From: Synchiropus splendidus
Lineage: Eukaryota; Chordata; Actinopteri; Syngnathiformes; Callionymidae
DNA length: 64,000 nucleotides
Direction of reading: 5' to 3'
Assembly (NCBI RefSeq): GCF_027744825.2
Contig: NC_071342.1
Coordinates: forward strand, 16,797,001-16,861,000
This document shows positions 12,262 to 24,690 of the stretch, piece after piece (position 1 is the first letter of the stretch; the number at the start of each line of letters is the position of its first letter). The position numbers were made by a program, and so were the translations under genes. Under the pieces are notes generated by a model. The model was not told where the DNA came from. It saw only the letters and a list, made by a program, of their open reading frames with translations, and did no database searches.

Positions 12262-12265
<4 letters not shown>
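11953..12265. mobile_element. TA-flanked inverted-repeat element (MITE-like), 313 bp
   Basis: The left end CACTAGTAACATCTGACTTA and the right end, read in reverse complement as CACAAGTAACATCTGACTTA, are near-identical. The match continues through CGACC to about 25 bp. The inside has no coding capacity and contains T-rich runs at about 12021-12040 and 12180-12192. Both ends are flanked by TA, so insertion into a TA microsatellite explains the split TA tract. TA target and short TIRs fit the Tc1/mariner group, but the family is not identified. Confidence 0.8.

Positions 12266-12303
<38 letters not shown>
12266..12303. repeat. (TA)19 microsatellite, right flank of the inserted element
   Basis: A pure TA run follows the right terminal inverted repeat directly. 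It has the same length as the left half. Confidence 0.95.
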
Positions 12304-12304
<1 letters not shown>

Positions 12305-15300
12305 TTAAAGGAGACCTGTTATGTTAGTTAGCAGGATGAAATGTGGTGAAGTGTGATCAAACAATGTAATTAAGATTTAATAATAAGCCCATAAAAGACG
12401 CTGACCCCAACAATTTCTGGATACGGTTCGCGCATCAACTGGTTTGATCTGAAAGATTGCTCAAGTAACTTGCAAAGATTCATAACGCATCAACAACCAA
12501 GGTACTGTTAACAATGCCACAACTACGACAGAAAGTTTTTCTTGAAAGTCGAAGACAACGCTGTGAGGGAAAGAGGTGTAAATGTAAAACCAAAAAACTG
12601 CTAGTATGATTCAACACCTATGACACCAACCGATTTGGCTTCAATTGGATTGAAACATCTCAACCCATAACTAAACAGGACGCGAGTGAAGAACCGATAG
12701 CTGGCTGCCAGATCCTCATCTACTGCTTTGAAAAGAAAATGTTCGCCTTCGTTTGGTGAAACATATTTAATTTTCTCGACTTCTCCTGATCCAGAATTCA
12801 CCAACTTAAAGAGGAAAATCTTCACACCGCCGGGGCACTCAAGGGTGGAAGATATTGGCGATACAAAAAGAAGATAGCAAGGAACGCAGCTGGGTTAATG
12901 AGACAACTTTGACATCACATGATGTACAGCGCTGCAACAATGGAAGGTGGTTTTGACTCCCAGTGTAGAGCGGAAATGAAGTGGAAACGTGAGTCTTTGT
13001 GGGCTGTGATGGTTGATTAATGACTCTCGGGTGATGCAAGTGAAACAACGGATCCATGAACTTCCTCTTCACATACCATTAGCAGGAGCGTTTCAAACCG
13101 CTTGACAAAATTACCAAGAGACGCCATTATAACTCCCCACCAAAAGCGCGGCTGGTCCTCGGTGGCTGTCAGCCACTGCAGCTTGAATCCCAATTTGATA
13201 ATACCAACAAGAGTCTTCACTAATGAAGTGCATTTTGGTACGATTGCCGGCTTGGACCTCTCAGCGCGTCCCCATGTTGTTCGGTGGGGATAACTCGATA
13301 AAATGAACACACCCACACATATGTGGAGCGCATATTGTCATGGTGACAGATAGTTCAGCGTGACCCCGCCTCATCCTTGCTGAGAATCAGATCTAAATGT
13401 GGAGCTTTTCACGGAACGGAATTATCCGTCGCGAGCCGAGGAGATACAGTTGTTCGTGCTTTAATACTCCCGTCTTTAAAAATGTATCAGGGGTGTCTCA
13501 GTGATTATTCATACATCTGGCTCTCAAAGAGCTTTTCTGTTGTGAGTGTCATTGAGATTCTGTCACATTTTAACAGGCTAAAGGGTGAAGCGCAGGACAG
13601 AAGTTAAAAGGATGATGAGAGCGCATCACGCTTACATGCAACATCGCAGGGACGGCAGGATTCCTCCATGCGAAGGGTAACTATTCCAGGAAGCAGTTGA
13701 TGAAGAATATTTCACTTACATTCATTCAGCAACGCGGCAGTTTACTCCTCCTTTGACTGAGGAAAGGAATGTAGAAAAACACGTAAAGGCATGTGCTCTC
13801 ACCTCTTTCATTTTCAGCGCAAAAAAATGTGTTTCCAAATGAGAAGATGAGAAAGCACTTAGGGAGCGCATACCTCTGCCAAGGCATGCATTTTACTTCA
13901 TAAAAGAAGCATGCGAGGGCATGAATTAAACAACGTCCCTGACTCGTGAATAGTGTTGCCACGTGACCATCAGCTACTCAACTTTGCAGCGGTTCTGAGT
14001 ATAGTGACACCATCTAGCAAGCCTTATACAATTTTGGACAAACGATAACAGGGTTTCCCGCAGCACTTTACTGTTAACCCGATCCTTGCCAGAAGGACAG
14101 CTGATAAATCACACATACAAGAGTGAAAAAAAAAAAAAAAATTCTCTTCAAAAGGTAAAAGTCTGTCTGACTATTATTTCCACAATAAAAAAAATCAAAC
14201 ACATGAACATATTAAACAGGAAAGAAGCGCTGCATTCTAGAATCAGGTCTATTTTTTTGTACATGTCGGGAATGGGCCAACACTTATAAAATGTATACAA
14301 GACATTATTTGTCCCAAATTTGGATGTTCTGTATCCCTAGTGGACACGCATGCCAAACTCGAGACACGCAGGCCACATCATGGACCAGACACTCTTAAAT
14401 AAGGCCTATAACTTCCATTCACAACAACAGAGAAAGGCACTTCCACAATTTGAACTGTTAAGTCCCAAAGTGTACTGCAACAGTTGAAGCTGCCGTAAGA
14501 GGTAACAGAAGAAACACGTTTTGATAAAATGTGTTTTGCTGGTTAAAGACAATGAAATGCGAGTACTGATGATTGCAGACTCATTCCACGGGTAAAAATA
14601 CCTCACCAGCAGCGTCACAACAAGCACATTACTCAGAGATCCCAGCGCAGACCTCCAAGCCAACTCCAACACCGAATCATCCCCAGGGATCCACTGGACA
14701 ACATTCCCGTTTCCAACTGGACTCCAGCTGTAATGGATCTGTCACGGTGATCGAGCTGGTCCCAGCACGGACTTAGGACGGCAACCCAACGAGAACACGC
14801 AGCGCTAACACACGCGCAAACTCTATTTCTTTCCCGCTGAAAAATAGAAAAGTTAATAGAAAAAGCGGGTGGCTCGTATTTTACTTTAAAGAACAGTAGG
14901 TGTGTTTGTGCATGTGTCGGCTGCTGAGTTAGTATCCGCTGGCCCCAAACTGAAGGACACGAGCAGAGGTGGTGTGATGATTGCTTTGCTGTAGGAAATG
15001 CCCTGGCAGAGTCTACAGGGACAGTGAGCTTGGAGTAAAAACAGAGTGAGAAAGTCACTGAGCAGCACCACCAGCTGTTTCCACTGATGTGGGCTTTCTA
15101 TAAAACTCCGTTCAGCCTGAATAGGCTGCCAGGTGACACTGCTGTCAACAGCAATTGCTACTTCGGCTGCTTTTTCTTTCCTCTTGTTTTGTGTGAATAC
15201 AAGTAAAAATAAAATCTACAGGTTCAACCAAGTAAAAAGGTGTGCTACTTCGAATACACAATAGGAAACATGATGTCGCAAGGAGCTGGTTACAAAAAAG

Positions 15301-15916
15301 GCCTTCATGTCTGGACAGTCTTCTTCCCCTCAATATGTAGACATTTATTTTCAAAGTAAAAGTCCACCTGACTCAGTGTCAGTGTTTTAGCTCTGTGACT
15401 GAAGAAGATGTTCGGCGCTACCTGATCTCAACTGCATCTCATCATTTCTGTGATTAGGGCAGCAAACAGACAGGATCCTACATCATATTTCTTCAGAGGG
15501 TCTGTGGAAGCAGGTCCTTGAGCCGGCAGTTCATGAATCTTTCAAACCTCTGAAAGGTTTACACACACGCACACACCACACAGCTGCAGGGAGACCAAAA
15601 GTGATGTGGCCTTCACTGATTCACTTGTGTGTCATTCCAATTGGGATGGATGGATCCAACCAAAGCTGTCCTCATGAACGGCTATAAAAACAGAGCAAAA
15701 CTGTGTTAAAAAAAAAACAAACTATGAGAACAATGTCAAAACTTTTTGCATTATATCCTCCTGGATAATCCTGGGTTGGGTCTTTCTTCCCCCAAAACGT
15801 TCCCACTGTCCTGCATTTTCTAAATGTATGATATGGATTATTTTGTTTTTTAATACAGTTTTCAACCTTAATAATCAATACTTTCCAACTGTGGACTTCA
15901 ACACGTGCCAAGAGAC
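12304..15916. other. intronic sequence without recognised gene
   Basis: A poly-A run of 16 is at 14126-14141. Open frames of up to 141 codons (14633-15058, minus) have no recognised domain. Confidence 0.5.
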
Positions 15917-16527
15917 ATGGATGACTTTTTTTTTTTATCCTGAGATAACAGTTATCTCAAGATAACTGTTGTATCGTGATAATTAGTATCTCGAGATAAT
16001 ATTTATCTCAAGGTTCAATCGTAAATGTTAGTGCATGCATAATCCTCCTGTAACCACTATGTCTCCCATGGCTTTGTCACTGTCATTCACTGTCTGCAAG
16101 TCTGTGTGCTGTTAACTCTCTTCTTCCCATAATAATACCACCTACGACGTACTGGAATTGACATGCATGACTTTATTTATTTTTTTACCCCAAGATAACA
16201 GTTATCTCAAGATCATCTTGGAATAAAAAAAAAAAAAAGTCATGCATGTCACTTCCTGGGACGCGTAATACGTATAGTTTAGCCACATATGGTATTATTT
16301 TGAGGAGAAGACACTTGGTCAGAGTGCAGACTTGTAGACAGTGACTGACAATGTTGACAGTTACGAAGCCATGGGAGACATAGTGGTTACAGGAGGATGT
16401 ATACAAAATGCTTTGCCAGAGAGGCGATGACATTTATGATTGTATCTCCAGATAACTGTTATTTCGAGATATGAATTATCACAAGATAAAAATTATCTTG
16501 AGATAATTGTTATCTTAGTCATGCATG
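15917..16527. mobile_element. fold-back (long inverted repeat) element, about 610 bp
   Basis: The two halves are imperfect inverted copies of each other. Outer ends are CATGGATGACT at 15917 and AGTCATGCATG at 16517. Inner markers are CATGCATGACT at 16162 and AGTCATGCATG at 16238. Both arms carry GATAACWRTTATCTCAAGAT-type segments. Both also carry a shared stretch ATCCTCCTGTAACCACTATG followed by TCTCCCATGGCTT, at about 16040-16075 on the plus strand and in reverse at about 16365-16400. The centre, near 16190-16235, has CCCCAAGAT, ATCTTGG and a poly-A run. Many GAGATAA/TTATCTC half-palindromes also lie within each arm. No coding capacity is present. The family is unknown to me. Confidence 0.75.
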
Positions 16528-16549
16528 GCACAGCCCAAAAAAATAAACA

Positions 16550-16577
16550 CATGCATGTCACTTCCAGGGCTCCGTAT
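16550..16577 (+). repeat. extra copy of an inner motif of the fold-back element
   Basis: CATGCATGTCACTTCCAGGG, followed by ..CGTAT, repeats the motif at 16241 (CATGCATGTCACTTCCTGGG, followed by ..CGTAAT). The fold-back structure may therefore extend further right, or two related elements may abut. Confidence 0.6.
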
Positions 16578-16599
16578 ATTTGTAACGACTGAATAAAAA

Positions 16600-18503
16600 A
16601 AAATAGAAAATGAAAGATGTATACAATGAATGAATACAATAAAACTATTATAAAACCCTAAAACTGGAATAAAAATGAATATATAAAATTATTTACAAAC
16701 AGACATCTAAGGTGAGGTCACAAAAACGTGAAAAGTTTGAGACAAAACCAGTGCAGGCGCCGTCAGTAAAATATAAACGCACACAGAGTGTTTCATAGGT
16801 GGGAAATATAAAGAAAAAATATGAGAACGTGTGCCAGTTTTACTGCTGTGCTTTGCAATCCCGATGAATAAGTGTGAACAGAAGAGACACCGGCAGTAAA
16901 CTAACTATTGCTTTCACATCGTCAATCACTGGGTACGCCTGAATTTTAATTTCCGACGATGGATGGAATGGACGGGAGATGCAGATGGAGATGCTTGGGG
17001 GGAAGAGAAAAAAAAAAAAAAAGAAAAAAAAAAAGCAGTCCAAAAGTTTCAGATTAGTTTCTCATAAGAACTTAACTAGAGAAATGGTTTAAAAATAAAT
17101 TGGGAAAAAAATAAAAGATCAAAATGAAATCATGTTTTTGCAGTGTAACAAAAAGGCAAATGGGTTGGTACAGATTTGGAGGTAAAAATGACACTTTCCT
17201 GGTTCATTTCGGAGCAGAAATACATGGCCTTTTGCTTCACAAGATTGAATTTTTCGATGGCCCAATTATCACTTGGCTTTCAAACCCAGGATGCCACTCA
17301 TTACTCACCTATTCAGCCTCTGCCGTATAATTACAAGATTAATCACACACACACACAAAAAAAAATCTCCTCCACCAGCGGACCATCTGCTCGGACGAAG
17401 CTGCCAGAGCGATTCAGTGAGGCTAATTGGTCGGGTGTTTGCTGTTTACCTTAGGATTACCACCGTCGTGGTCGACTCCAGGAGTCATTATAGCCGGGAT
17501 AACAGCGCCACGCCACCATACATTTAGCAAGGAAACATATTGTGTTCAATCGCCAGAGGAAACAAAGTGTCGGCGTTTCACAGTACCGGCTATTCCACCA
17601 GGGAAACAGGAGACAAAAAAATAATAATAATGGAGACGTTGGCGCGGCGGCAGCATTGTAAACTCCGCTCTGATATGAGCTCAGTCCGGCGCTCATTTTT
17701 GTGAACATAGCTCAGAACAGCGGCAGCAGCATTCCGAACCATATTACATCTTTCCCTGCATCACCTGTGGGCACTTCGCCGGCTCAGAATGTGACCTCTG
17801 AGAAATGACAGGAGGGGGACAACAGTGGCCCTATTTTCCAGAGAAATTTCAGAGCTGAGGTCTGGCCCCATTACGGTTCCATCTGCGAGCATCGCACAGC
17901 CTCCACTTCTCCGAGCGCATTCTCTGTGCCGAGAGCCCACCAGTCCGTCTGGGCTCCAAGGGGCAAAGACATGAAAAGGTTCGGTCCGACTTCAGACAAT
18001 GGCTGATGGAATATCTGGACCGTCATCAGAGCTTGTCTATCACAGCGCCACAGTGCGTAATAGAAGGTGAGCGACAGCGTCGAAGAAGAAGGTCTGACTT
18101 TCATGTAGCCACTATTCAGTGATAATACAATGAAGCGTGATACTCAGTCTGTGGATCACACATAATGTAGGGAAGAATTATTGAACATAAGAGGATACAG
18201 AAGGAATACCAAGGATGATCAAACCAACCACCAAAAAAACGAAAATAAAATAAATAAATGTCACTACCAAAACATCAGACGCACCCACGTGCCATATTAT
18301 ACACTATAAATGTTTCAATAAACAGAGAATGATTTTAGTTCTGGCACGTAATGGTGGAAAACAGACATGTTTCCACAGAGATTTAATTAAATATATTTAG
18401 ATGATTGAAATCTGTAAAAGACACACAGCTCCTTTCACAGTAAATACAGAAGTAGCGAAGGCAAACCAGGAGTAACAGGTGCTGCTGATCACACAGGTGC
18501 ACA
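16600..18503. other. A-rich intronic sequence without recognised gene
   Basis: An A-rich block spans 16600-16720, and a nearly pure purine run lies at about 17004-17036. No gene or repeat family was recognised. Confidence 0.5.
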
Positions 18504-18517
18504 ACACCAGAGGGCAG
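18504..18517 (+). promoter_or_regulatory. candidate CTCF site
   Basis: ACACCAGAGGGCAG differs from a CTCF-type core (CCACCAGAGGGCAG) at the first base. It has the same orientation as the candidate at 8930. This is motif evidence only. Confidence 0.35.
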
Positions 18518-21500
18518 GAACCAGTCAGCAACGCAGGACAACAGTGCCACTCTTCAAAATAAAACAGGAAGTAACATAGATGAAATATAGCGGGTTTATT
18601 TTGCTTGTTATTTTCATTTCCCAGTAGAGATTATACTCTCAAAATCTTCTTTTCCTTTTAGGTAATGAAGCATATAGGAAAAAGAAACAAACATTTACTT
18701 ATTTATTTTATTATTTTTTTTTGAATTTATGTATTTATTTTTATTTTATCTCTATTTACCTCTCACGTGCTTATGCAGCAGTCTGCTTTAATGCCATTCC
18801 AATGTTCCTGAGCTCATCTGAAATGAATCATATAAAAACAGAGCTAAACCTCAAACACTTTCATTGTAAAATATAAGTCAGTTTCTGGTCTGTTTTTCAT
18901 CACCTGCTGCCTCTTTCTTACACAATGTTGTTGCTGTCGATCAGTTTTTTTCTCCTGCAATGTGAGGGAAAATCTGTCAAACCACTGATGAGCATCAAGG
19001 TTCCTCTGAAAAACAACAAGGTCTTTGGCGGCTTCGGTGGACTCCCCCCCCACCCCCGCTTCGGTGTAATATCTTTGCGGTGCATTTATCACAGACACAG
19101 TCATTTCGCCGGCGAGAGTCGGGCCTCGCTGTGCATATCCTCACTTTGTTACCCCCGACAGAAATGCTACACTGGGGAGAAACCTTTAGTAGAGCACATA
19201 TAAACTCTCGCCTCTTAGTGGCATGGGAAATGCTCAAATACGCACACTTACAGGCTGTGTTTGAGAGCAGTGCTAAACTCTGAATTTGACCTTGCCATTG
19301 CCTGATGCAGGCGGAGGAAATCGCTGACGTGGCAGTTTTAAACAACAGATATATAATCCACTTTTCACATGCAGGAGCTGTATGGACTCAGACCGGGTTC
19401 TGGGGGAGTGAAATACATTTCAAAGCATCATGTTATGTATTTCAAACCAAAAGAGTTATGGCACCATTCAGTTCACACGTCAGATTGTCAGAGACAGACT
19501 TCTGCGTGAGTCATACTCGGGTGAAGGAGTCATCGTTTGGAGGTATGAACACACACACACAAAGGAGCACAACAAGCACATAGAAACAAAGCTACCTTCA
19601 CCCTTTTCCATGTTTCTCCAACAGTCGTCCAGCCTTTTCCTGACTCAGCTTGAGGTATTTAATAAGCACTTGAGGCTGGTTTTGGTCAAAACCAGCAAGG
19701 TCAAAACCAAACAAGGTCATGTTTTTGTCATTTATATTCAGTCTAGACATGGTGGAGCACACTTGTGTTTGCTTATTGTGTTTGCAAGACCAGTTGGGAA
19801 CAAATGTTTTCCGATCACAAAACAATATAATAAAGATATTAACTATATGTAAGTCTTAGAGAAGAGAGTCAGAGCTCTGGCAGAGGCAAAGGTGTCGTCC
19901 GAAGAGAGTTTGTGAGCACGGTATCAGGGAAAAAAACGATTTCGCATTGACAAGTTGGACATTGAGGAACTGATTCTAAAGGGTGTATGTTCTTCAACGT
20001 TCCAGTTATTCATTTCAGATGAAAAGCAAACATGGCCTCAGTCCTTGAGAAGTTCCTTGTTACATTTATCAGTACATCTTTTGGCGAAATAGTAAGAGCT
20101 AAACCAGCAGATAACCAAACGTAAATTTCGGCTGGAGGATTCAGGCAGGAAAAAACATCCAGTTGGGTTCTTGAAAAGCTGGTACGAGCTCGTGATCTAC
20201 GACCTTTTTGGCTTGCGTGTCACATTCTGTGTTTACAAAATAAGTTGTTTAGTCAGGCGTATGCCACCTAGCTCCACGTGCTCAGACATATTCCAACCAA
20301 AACATGCGCAATTGTTACATACCAGATGCCTCAGTGTCCTCCGTATCAAAAGACGACAAATGGTTTCAGTAAACTAACAAGTGCTTTCCGAACATCAGCA
20401 ACTTGTCATTTTGCCGCTGTGTGTGTGGCACCTCACAGCACCCTCACACTTTAGTTCCACCTAAACTTGAATGAGAAGCTTCACAGATAAAATAGTTTTC
20501 TCGTGAGCGGAAGGAAACTATTAGAGAAAACCTCATTTACCCTGGAACTACCCGTCGAGCTGCTTCCAGATCCTCATGCCTGAGAGGACACCCCATCATA
20601 GCAAACCCAACCACAAAATGAAAATGTCTCCACTGAACCAAACATTTTCTTCAAATTTGCACCCCTGATGAAACACAATTCATTTCAGAAGCATTGTTTG
20701 GCTCACACTTTTAATATCTCTCTGACACTCGCTGCCGCATCCTAATCCCTCACTCCCCCTTGCTGATGTTCCCGGGGCCGATCCTCGGACTCTTGAGGGT
20801 CACGACATGATGATGCCATGTTGATAGGATTTAATGGGGCACATGTGTTGCATCCGAAAGGCTAATACATATTAGTTAATGCTCATTACAGTCACTGATG
20901 GAGGGATTTAGAAGACGTCTGCCTCACCTGATGCATTAAGCATTTTAATGGGCAACAAAACAAAAGGGGGCTGCAGAAGGAAAGAGAAGGCGCTGACACA
21001 CAGGAGCCAGCTCACACAGAGGATGAGGAAGTATAACTTGCCCTCATCAAATACCAGTTCCTGAGCTCCAACTGGGCGAGTGCAGCGCACACTCAGCAGA
21101 AAACAACGTCCCTCTCCCCACACTCGCAAACCTTGGCCTTAAAACTGCTCAGCAATTTCGGCCCAACTTTTCAAAATCCGTGAGCTTGGTTTAGTTTGTG
21201 CTCAGTGGCCCGTCGCTGCGTCACAGCTGCTTTCCATCTCCCTCTGGTGACTGGAGAAAACGAACTGAGATGCATGTTAAAGTGCAGCTGGATCACTTCG
21301 CCGGCCCTTACTGAAGCCTCCGAGTGTGTAGCCACTCTAGGCTTTGGAGACTGGCGTTTCCATGTGTTTAGCAAACATAGGCAGAAGGTCAAACACCGAC
21401 TTGAGCTAAAGAACATGACAGACAGGAGGTTATCCCCGTTTCCCTCCCTGGCCTCCGTAATTCGTAGCAGTTGGGTCTTTTTGCACAACAGCGTCTTGTT

Positions 21501-22130
21501 CTTGAAAGTATTGGGCAATCAGTGCCACATGCTCCACGGACATGTTTTCAGAAGAACACGGGCTAATGAGATAATACGGGCGGCTATTACACAGTGACAG
21601 AGACGTTTCAATGTGTGGTCTCTGCTTCAGCAAATGACATGGTTATGAGGCTACGCAGCAATAACACTAGAGGACGAAAACACTAGCAGACTGGTCTCAG
21701 CATGACACACTGTAAACAGCAAGACCACAACAAGCTGACAACGAAAATGGGAAAAATGCCTGAATCCTTTCATTGAATACAAGAACGGACAAGTTTTAAT
21801 TCAATATCCAGGAAGAATCTGAGACAGTCGCAAGATTCAAATTTCAGAGACGTGAATCTGTTGCTTTTGTGCAAAGGGAAATGAATTTTAAAGGCTCACA
21901 GGCTCAACCAGATACAAAAGTCCTTCTTTAAAAGTGCTTCCTTTCTATTGCATGAATAACAAAGTGAGTTGACAGATACACAGACCCCAGCATGATATGT
22001 GTTATATGTTTATATAAGGCCAAAACAGGTTGTAGGCAGTGGCTGTGGAAAGTCATAAAGTTATTTTAGCTACAGTGTGTTATTTTCAAATTCTTAGTTA
22101 TGACTTCTAATGCAGCGTATTCTGACTCCC
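18518..22130. other. intronic sequence without recognised gene
   Basis: T-rich low complexity is at 18690-18760. An 86-codon minus frame at 18844-19104 and a 133-codon plus frame at 21196-21597 look protein-like in composition but match no family I know. The stretch at about 20820-20950 is rich in TAAT and ATTA motifs and could be a conserved enhancer-like block. Confidence 0.4.
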
Positions 22131-22210
22131 AAAACTTAGACTTTCTTTATTGTCATTGCACAAAAACATATCACTGTATTATGGCAACGAAACTTCGGTC
22201 TTTCAACAAA
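22131..22210 (-). mobile_element. possible L2-like LINE 3' UTR scrap
   Basis: On the minus strand the end reads GTGCAATGACAATAAAGAAA, the style of a teleost L2-type 3' UTR with AATAAAG and a short tail. Nothing of the coding region remains. The identification rests on this short segment only. Confidence 0.4.
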
Positions 22211-22429
22211 AACAAAAACTATATGTCCAAAATAAACAAATATCATATAAATACTAATATAAAAAAACAACAAACAAAAGTACATAAATAAATAAATTAT
22301 TATTATATATATAGGGAATATGGTATATAAATTTTTATATATATACATTTATATATATACACAATTTCGTTATGTATATATATATATATAACTAAATTAT
22401 ATATATATATACTAGATATAAACAAATAA
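22167..22429. repeat. tandem duplication, unit 1 (263 bp)
   Basis: The unit runs from CATATCACTGTATTATGGCA through ACGAAACTTCGGTCTTTC, CATATAAATACTAATATAAA, ACATAAATAAATAAATTA, a TA-rich stretch, CACAATTTCGTTATG and another TA-rich stretch to ACTAGATATAAACAAATAA. Unit 2 follows directly with the same order of blocks. Confidence 0.9.
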
Positions 22430-22559
22430 CATATCACTGTATTATGGCAACGAAACTTCGGTCTTTCCAAAAACAAAAACCATGTGTCCAAAATAAACAA
22501 ATATCATATAAATACTAATATAAAAAAACAACAAACAAAAAGTACATAAATAAATAAAT

Positions 22560-22591
<32 letters not shown>

Positions 22592-22598
22592 ATTTCGT

Positions 22599-22635
<37 letters not shown>

Positions 22636-22674
22636 TATATATAAATTATATATATACTAGATATAAACAAATAA
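22430..22674. repeat. tandem duplication, unit 2 (245 bp)
   Basis: The non-microsatellite blocks are almost identical to unit 1. Length differences come from TA runs and a small gap (CAACAAAAAC against CCAAAAAC). The high identity suggests a recent event, probably involving the TA runs. Confidence 0.9.
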
Positions 22675-24493
22675 ACAGTATTGCAGCTATTGTCCAACGT
22701 TCAAACACTGACTACTTTCCAGTGTTTCAATGAATATGTTTCCCCTCCACTGCTACAACTTGGATGCTACTTGATACATAACTAGCACCTCATGTTGGTT
22801 CCTCATTGGAGGAGCTCCATGTACACATTACAACTAAATACATAGAAAGAAGCTCCACCCAATGGCTTAACCTGTACACCAACCTGTGTCTTTCTTTTGC
22901 CCACAGCGTCACGATTGGCCACGGAAGGCCATGCATGGACTTCAACTGGACGCCTAACCAGTCAACATGCAACACAGATGGCTGACTTCTACTTTGGGAC
23001 GCAGAAGTCCGCTCTAATATAGTCACAATCCGGCACCTCGGGAGTGAAAGTGCTGTCATATACATTTATCCAGACATTTTTTTCCACTCGTGTTTTGCAT
23101 TCTACTGAATGCCCTGAAAACAAATCCTTGATTTACACTAGAGAGTATATTCACTTGAGGTTTATTACAGTCACAAGTTACTATTGTACACACCATGGAA
23201 TATTTACTATACATCTCTAGATTGACTAAAAACATTTTTTTAACTGAGATATTGTAACAGTTTGCTAAATCACGGTACTGCAGAGAGAAACAGTAGCCTT
23301 TTGAATCCAAAGCATCCAACAGGAGAAAAACTAAAAAAGGGCGTATGAGATAAATTGATCAAGAGTACTCCAGTCCTAAAGCTCAGACAGGGATGAAAAT
23401 GGCTCTCAACACCTGAGTGGAGAGTCGCACAGAGTGGGAAAAAGATGGACAACGGTTCACTGCTGCTGTTGATATTCCCTCTTCACTCCGGACTAAATGA
23501 ATGAAACCGAATTACACTCCAAATCCCACGGCTGACAATTATTCAACTCAGGATGGTAAGCAAAGCATGATGCAAAGAGGAAGACACTGATGCGTTTAAA
23601 CCTTTAATAAACTGTAACAGCTGCTTGCAGTGGAGGTTGTCGGTTGGATATCTGACGCTTCTGCTAAAGTGTCTGGCGGATAATTTATGAAGCAGCATGT
23701 ATGCGCTCTGGTGAATTATTTAGATCAACTTTAATGACTGACACAGCAAAAGAGGAAGGTGTGGGTGATTGTGGATCCCTGCTTGTCTTCATACACCAGA
23801 ACAGCACAGACATTTCTCAACAGCATTAAACACCTTCAAGAAAGCGGTGGGCCACTTCTGCTACACAAGACACCTGTGAAATATAATCATAAACATCAAG
23901 CTTGTGTTTTGCACGACGGTACACAAGGTGAAAATGCCATGACTATAAGAAACTGTTTATTTTGGTTGTGTTAAGGATAAATAGCATGTTGTCATAGAAA
24001 CTGTGGCCATGCAGAGTTGTCAAAGCTAAACATCTCGTACATAAAAAACACTTCAAACCTTTAATGTTTGTATGATAATTTGACTTAAAAATTACATTTA
24101 TTTGTGTGAACTTATTGCCAGAACACATTTTGCAAAGAAGCACAATGGGCTGCTTGTTTTCAACACGGAGAACTTGGCAAATAAAAGAGTATAAAATGAG
24201 TTGTTTTTTTTAAATCAAGAAAGCCGTTCAAAGGCAAATAATGTATGTGAGGATGCTACACCTTTTTAAAACAGCAAATATATTGTTGTTGAAAATACAA
24301 ATGCAATTCCCCATGGTTTTGATTTTAAATAATCTATGGGCTCCAAGGACTTTTCCAAGGCGCACCATATCACTTGGACATTGAATGAGTGAACTAATAA
24401 ATAATTTCATTTTAGTGTCTGATTTTTATATAGCACTTTTTCCCTCCAAGGTCTGCATACTTTTTTTCATTATTTATTTAATTTTATAAGAAT
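22675..24493. other. intronic sequence without recognised gene
   Basis: Nothing is recognised beyond short chance frames. Confidence 0.5.
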
Positions 24494-24690
24494 TTCAAGT
24501 CCATTCAGAGCAGTGGAAACCCTGGCCATTGTGTAGTGAAAAACATCCCTGAACAAAAGCAAACAGATGCTTTTGTTTGCTTTTGTTTTGATTCCTCTAT
24601 GTTTGTTGTTGTTGTTTTCATCCTAGCTGCCACGTGTCTTGTGCATCAGTGGGATCAGTGGACCAGGAACTCCTGCACTTACAAAGGTTC
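24494..24690 (+). repeat. dispersed repeat X, copy 1
   Basis: This segment recurs inverted at 61904-62059. Shared blocks include CATTCAGAGNAGTGGAAAC, GGCCATTGTG, GAAAAACATCC, a GTTGTTGTTGTT run, CCTAGCTGCCACGTGTCTTG and GATCAGTGGACCAGGAACT. Both copies give a similar chance peptide (ILAATCLVHQ.DQWTRN), which reflects DNA similarity and is not evidence of a gene. Family unknown. Confidence 0.8.

Noticed and set aside
18844..19104. Protein-like 86-codon minus ORF (FQRNLDAHQWFDRFSLTLQ)
   Set aside because: Composition looks coding, but I cannot match it to a family and clear exon boundaries are lacking.
19676..19695. Short perfect hairpin (CTGGTTTTG stem)
   Set aside because: A nine-base stem is expected by chance in 64 kb and has no associated signal.
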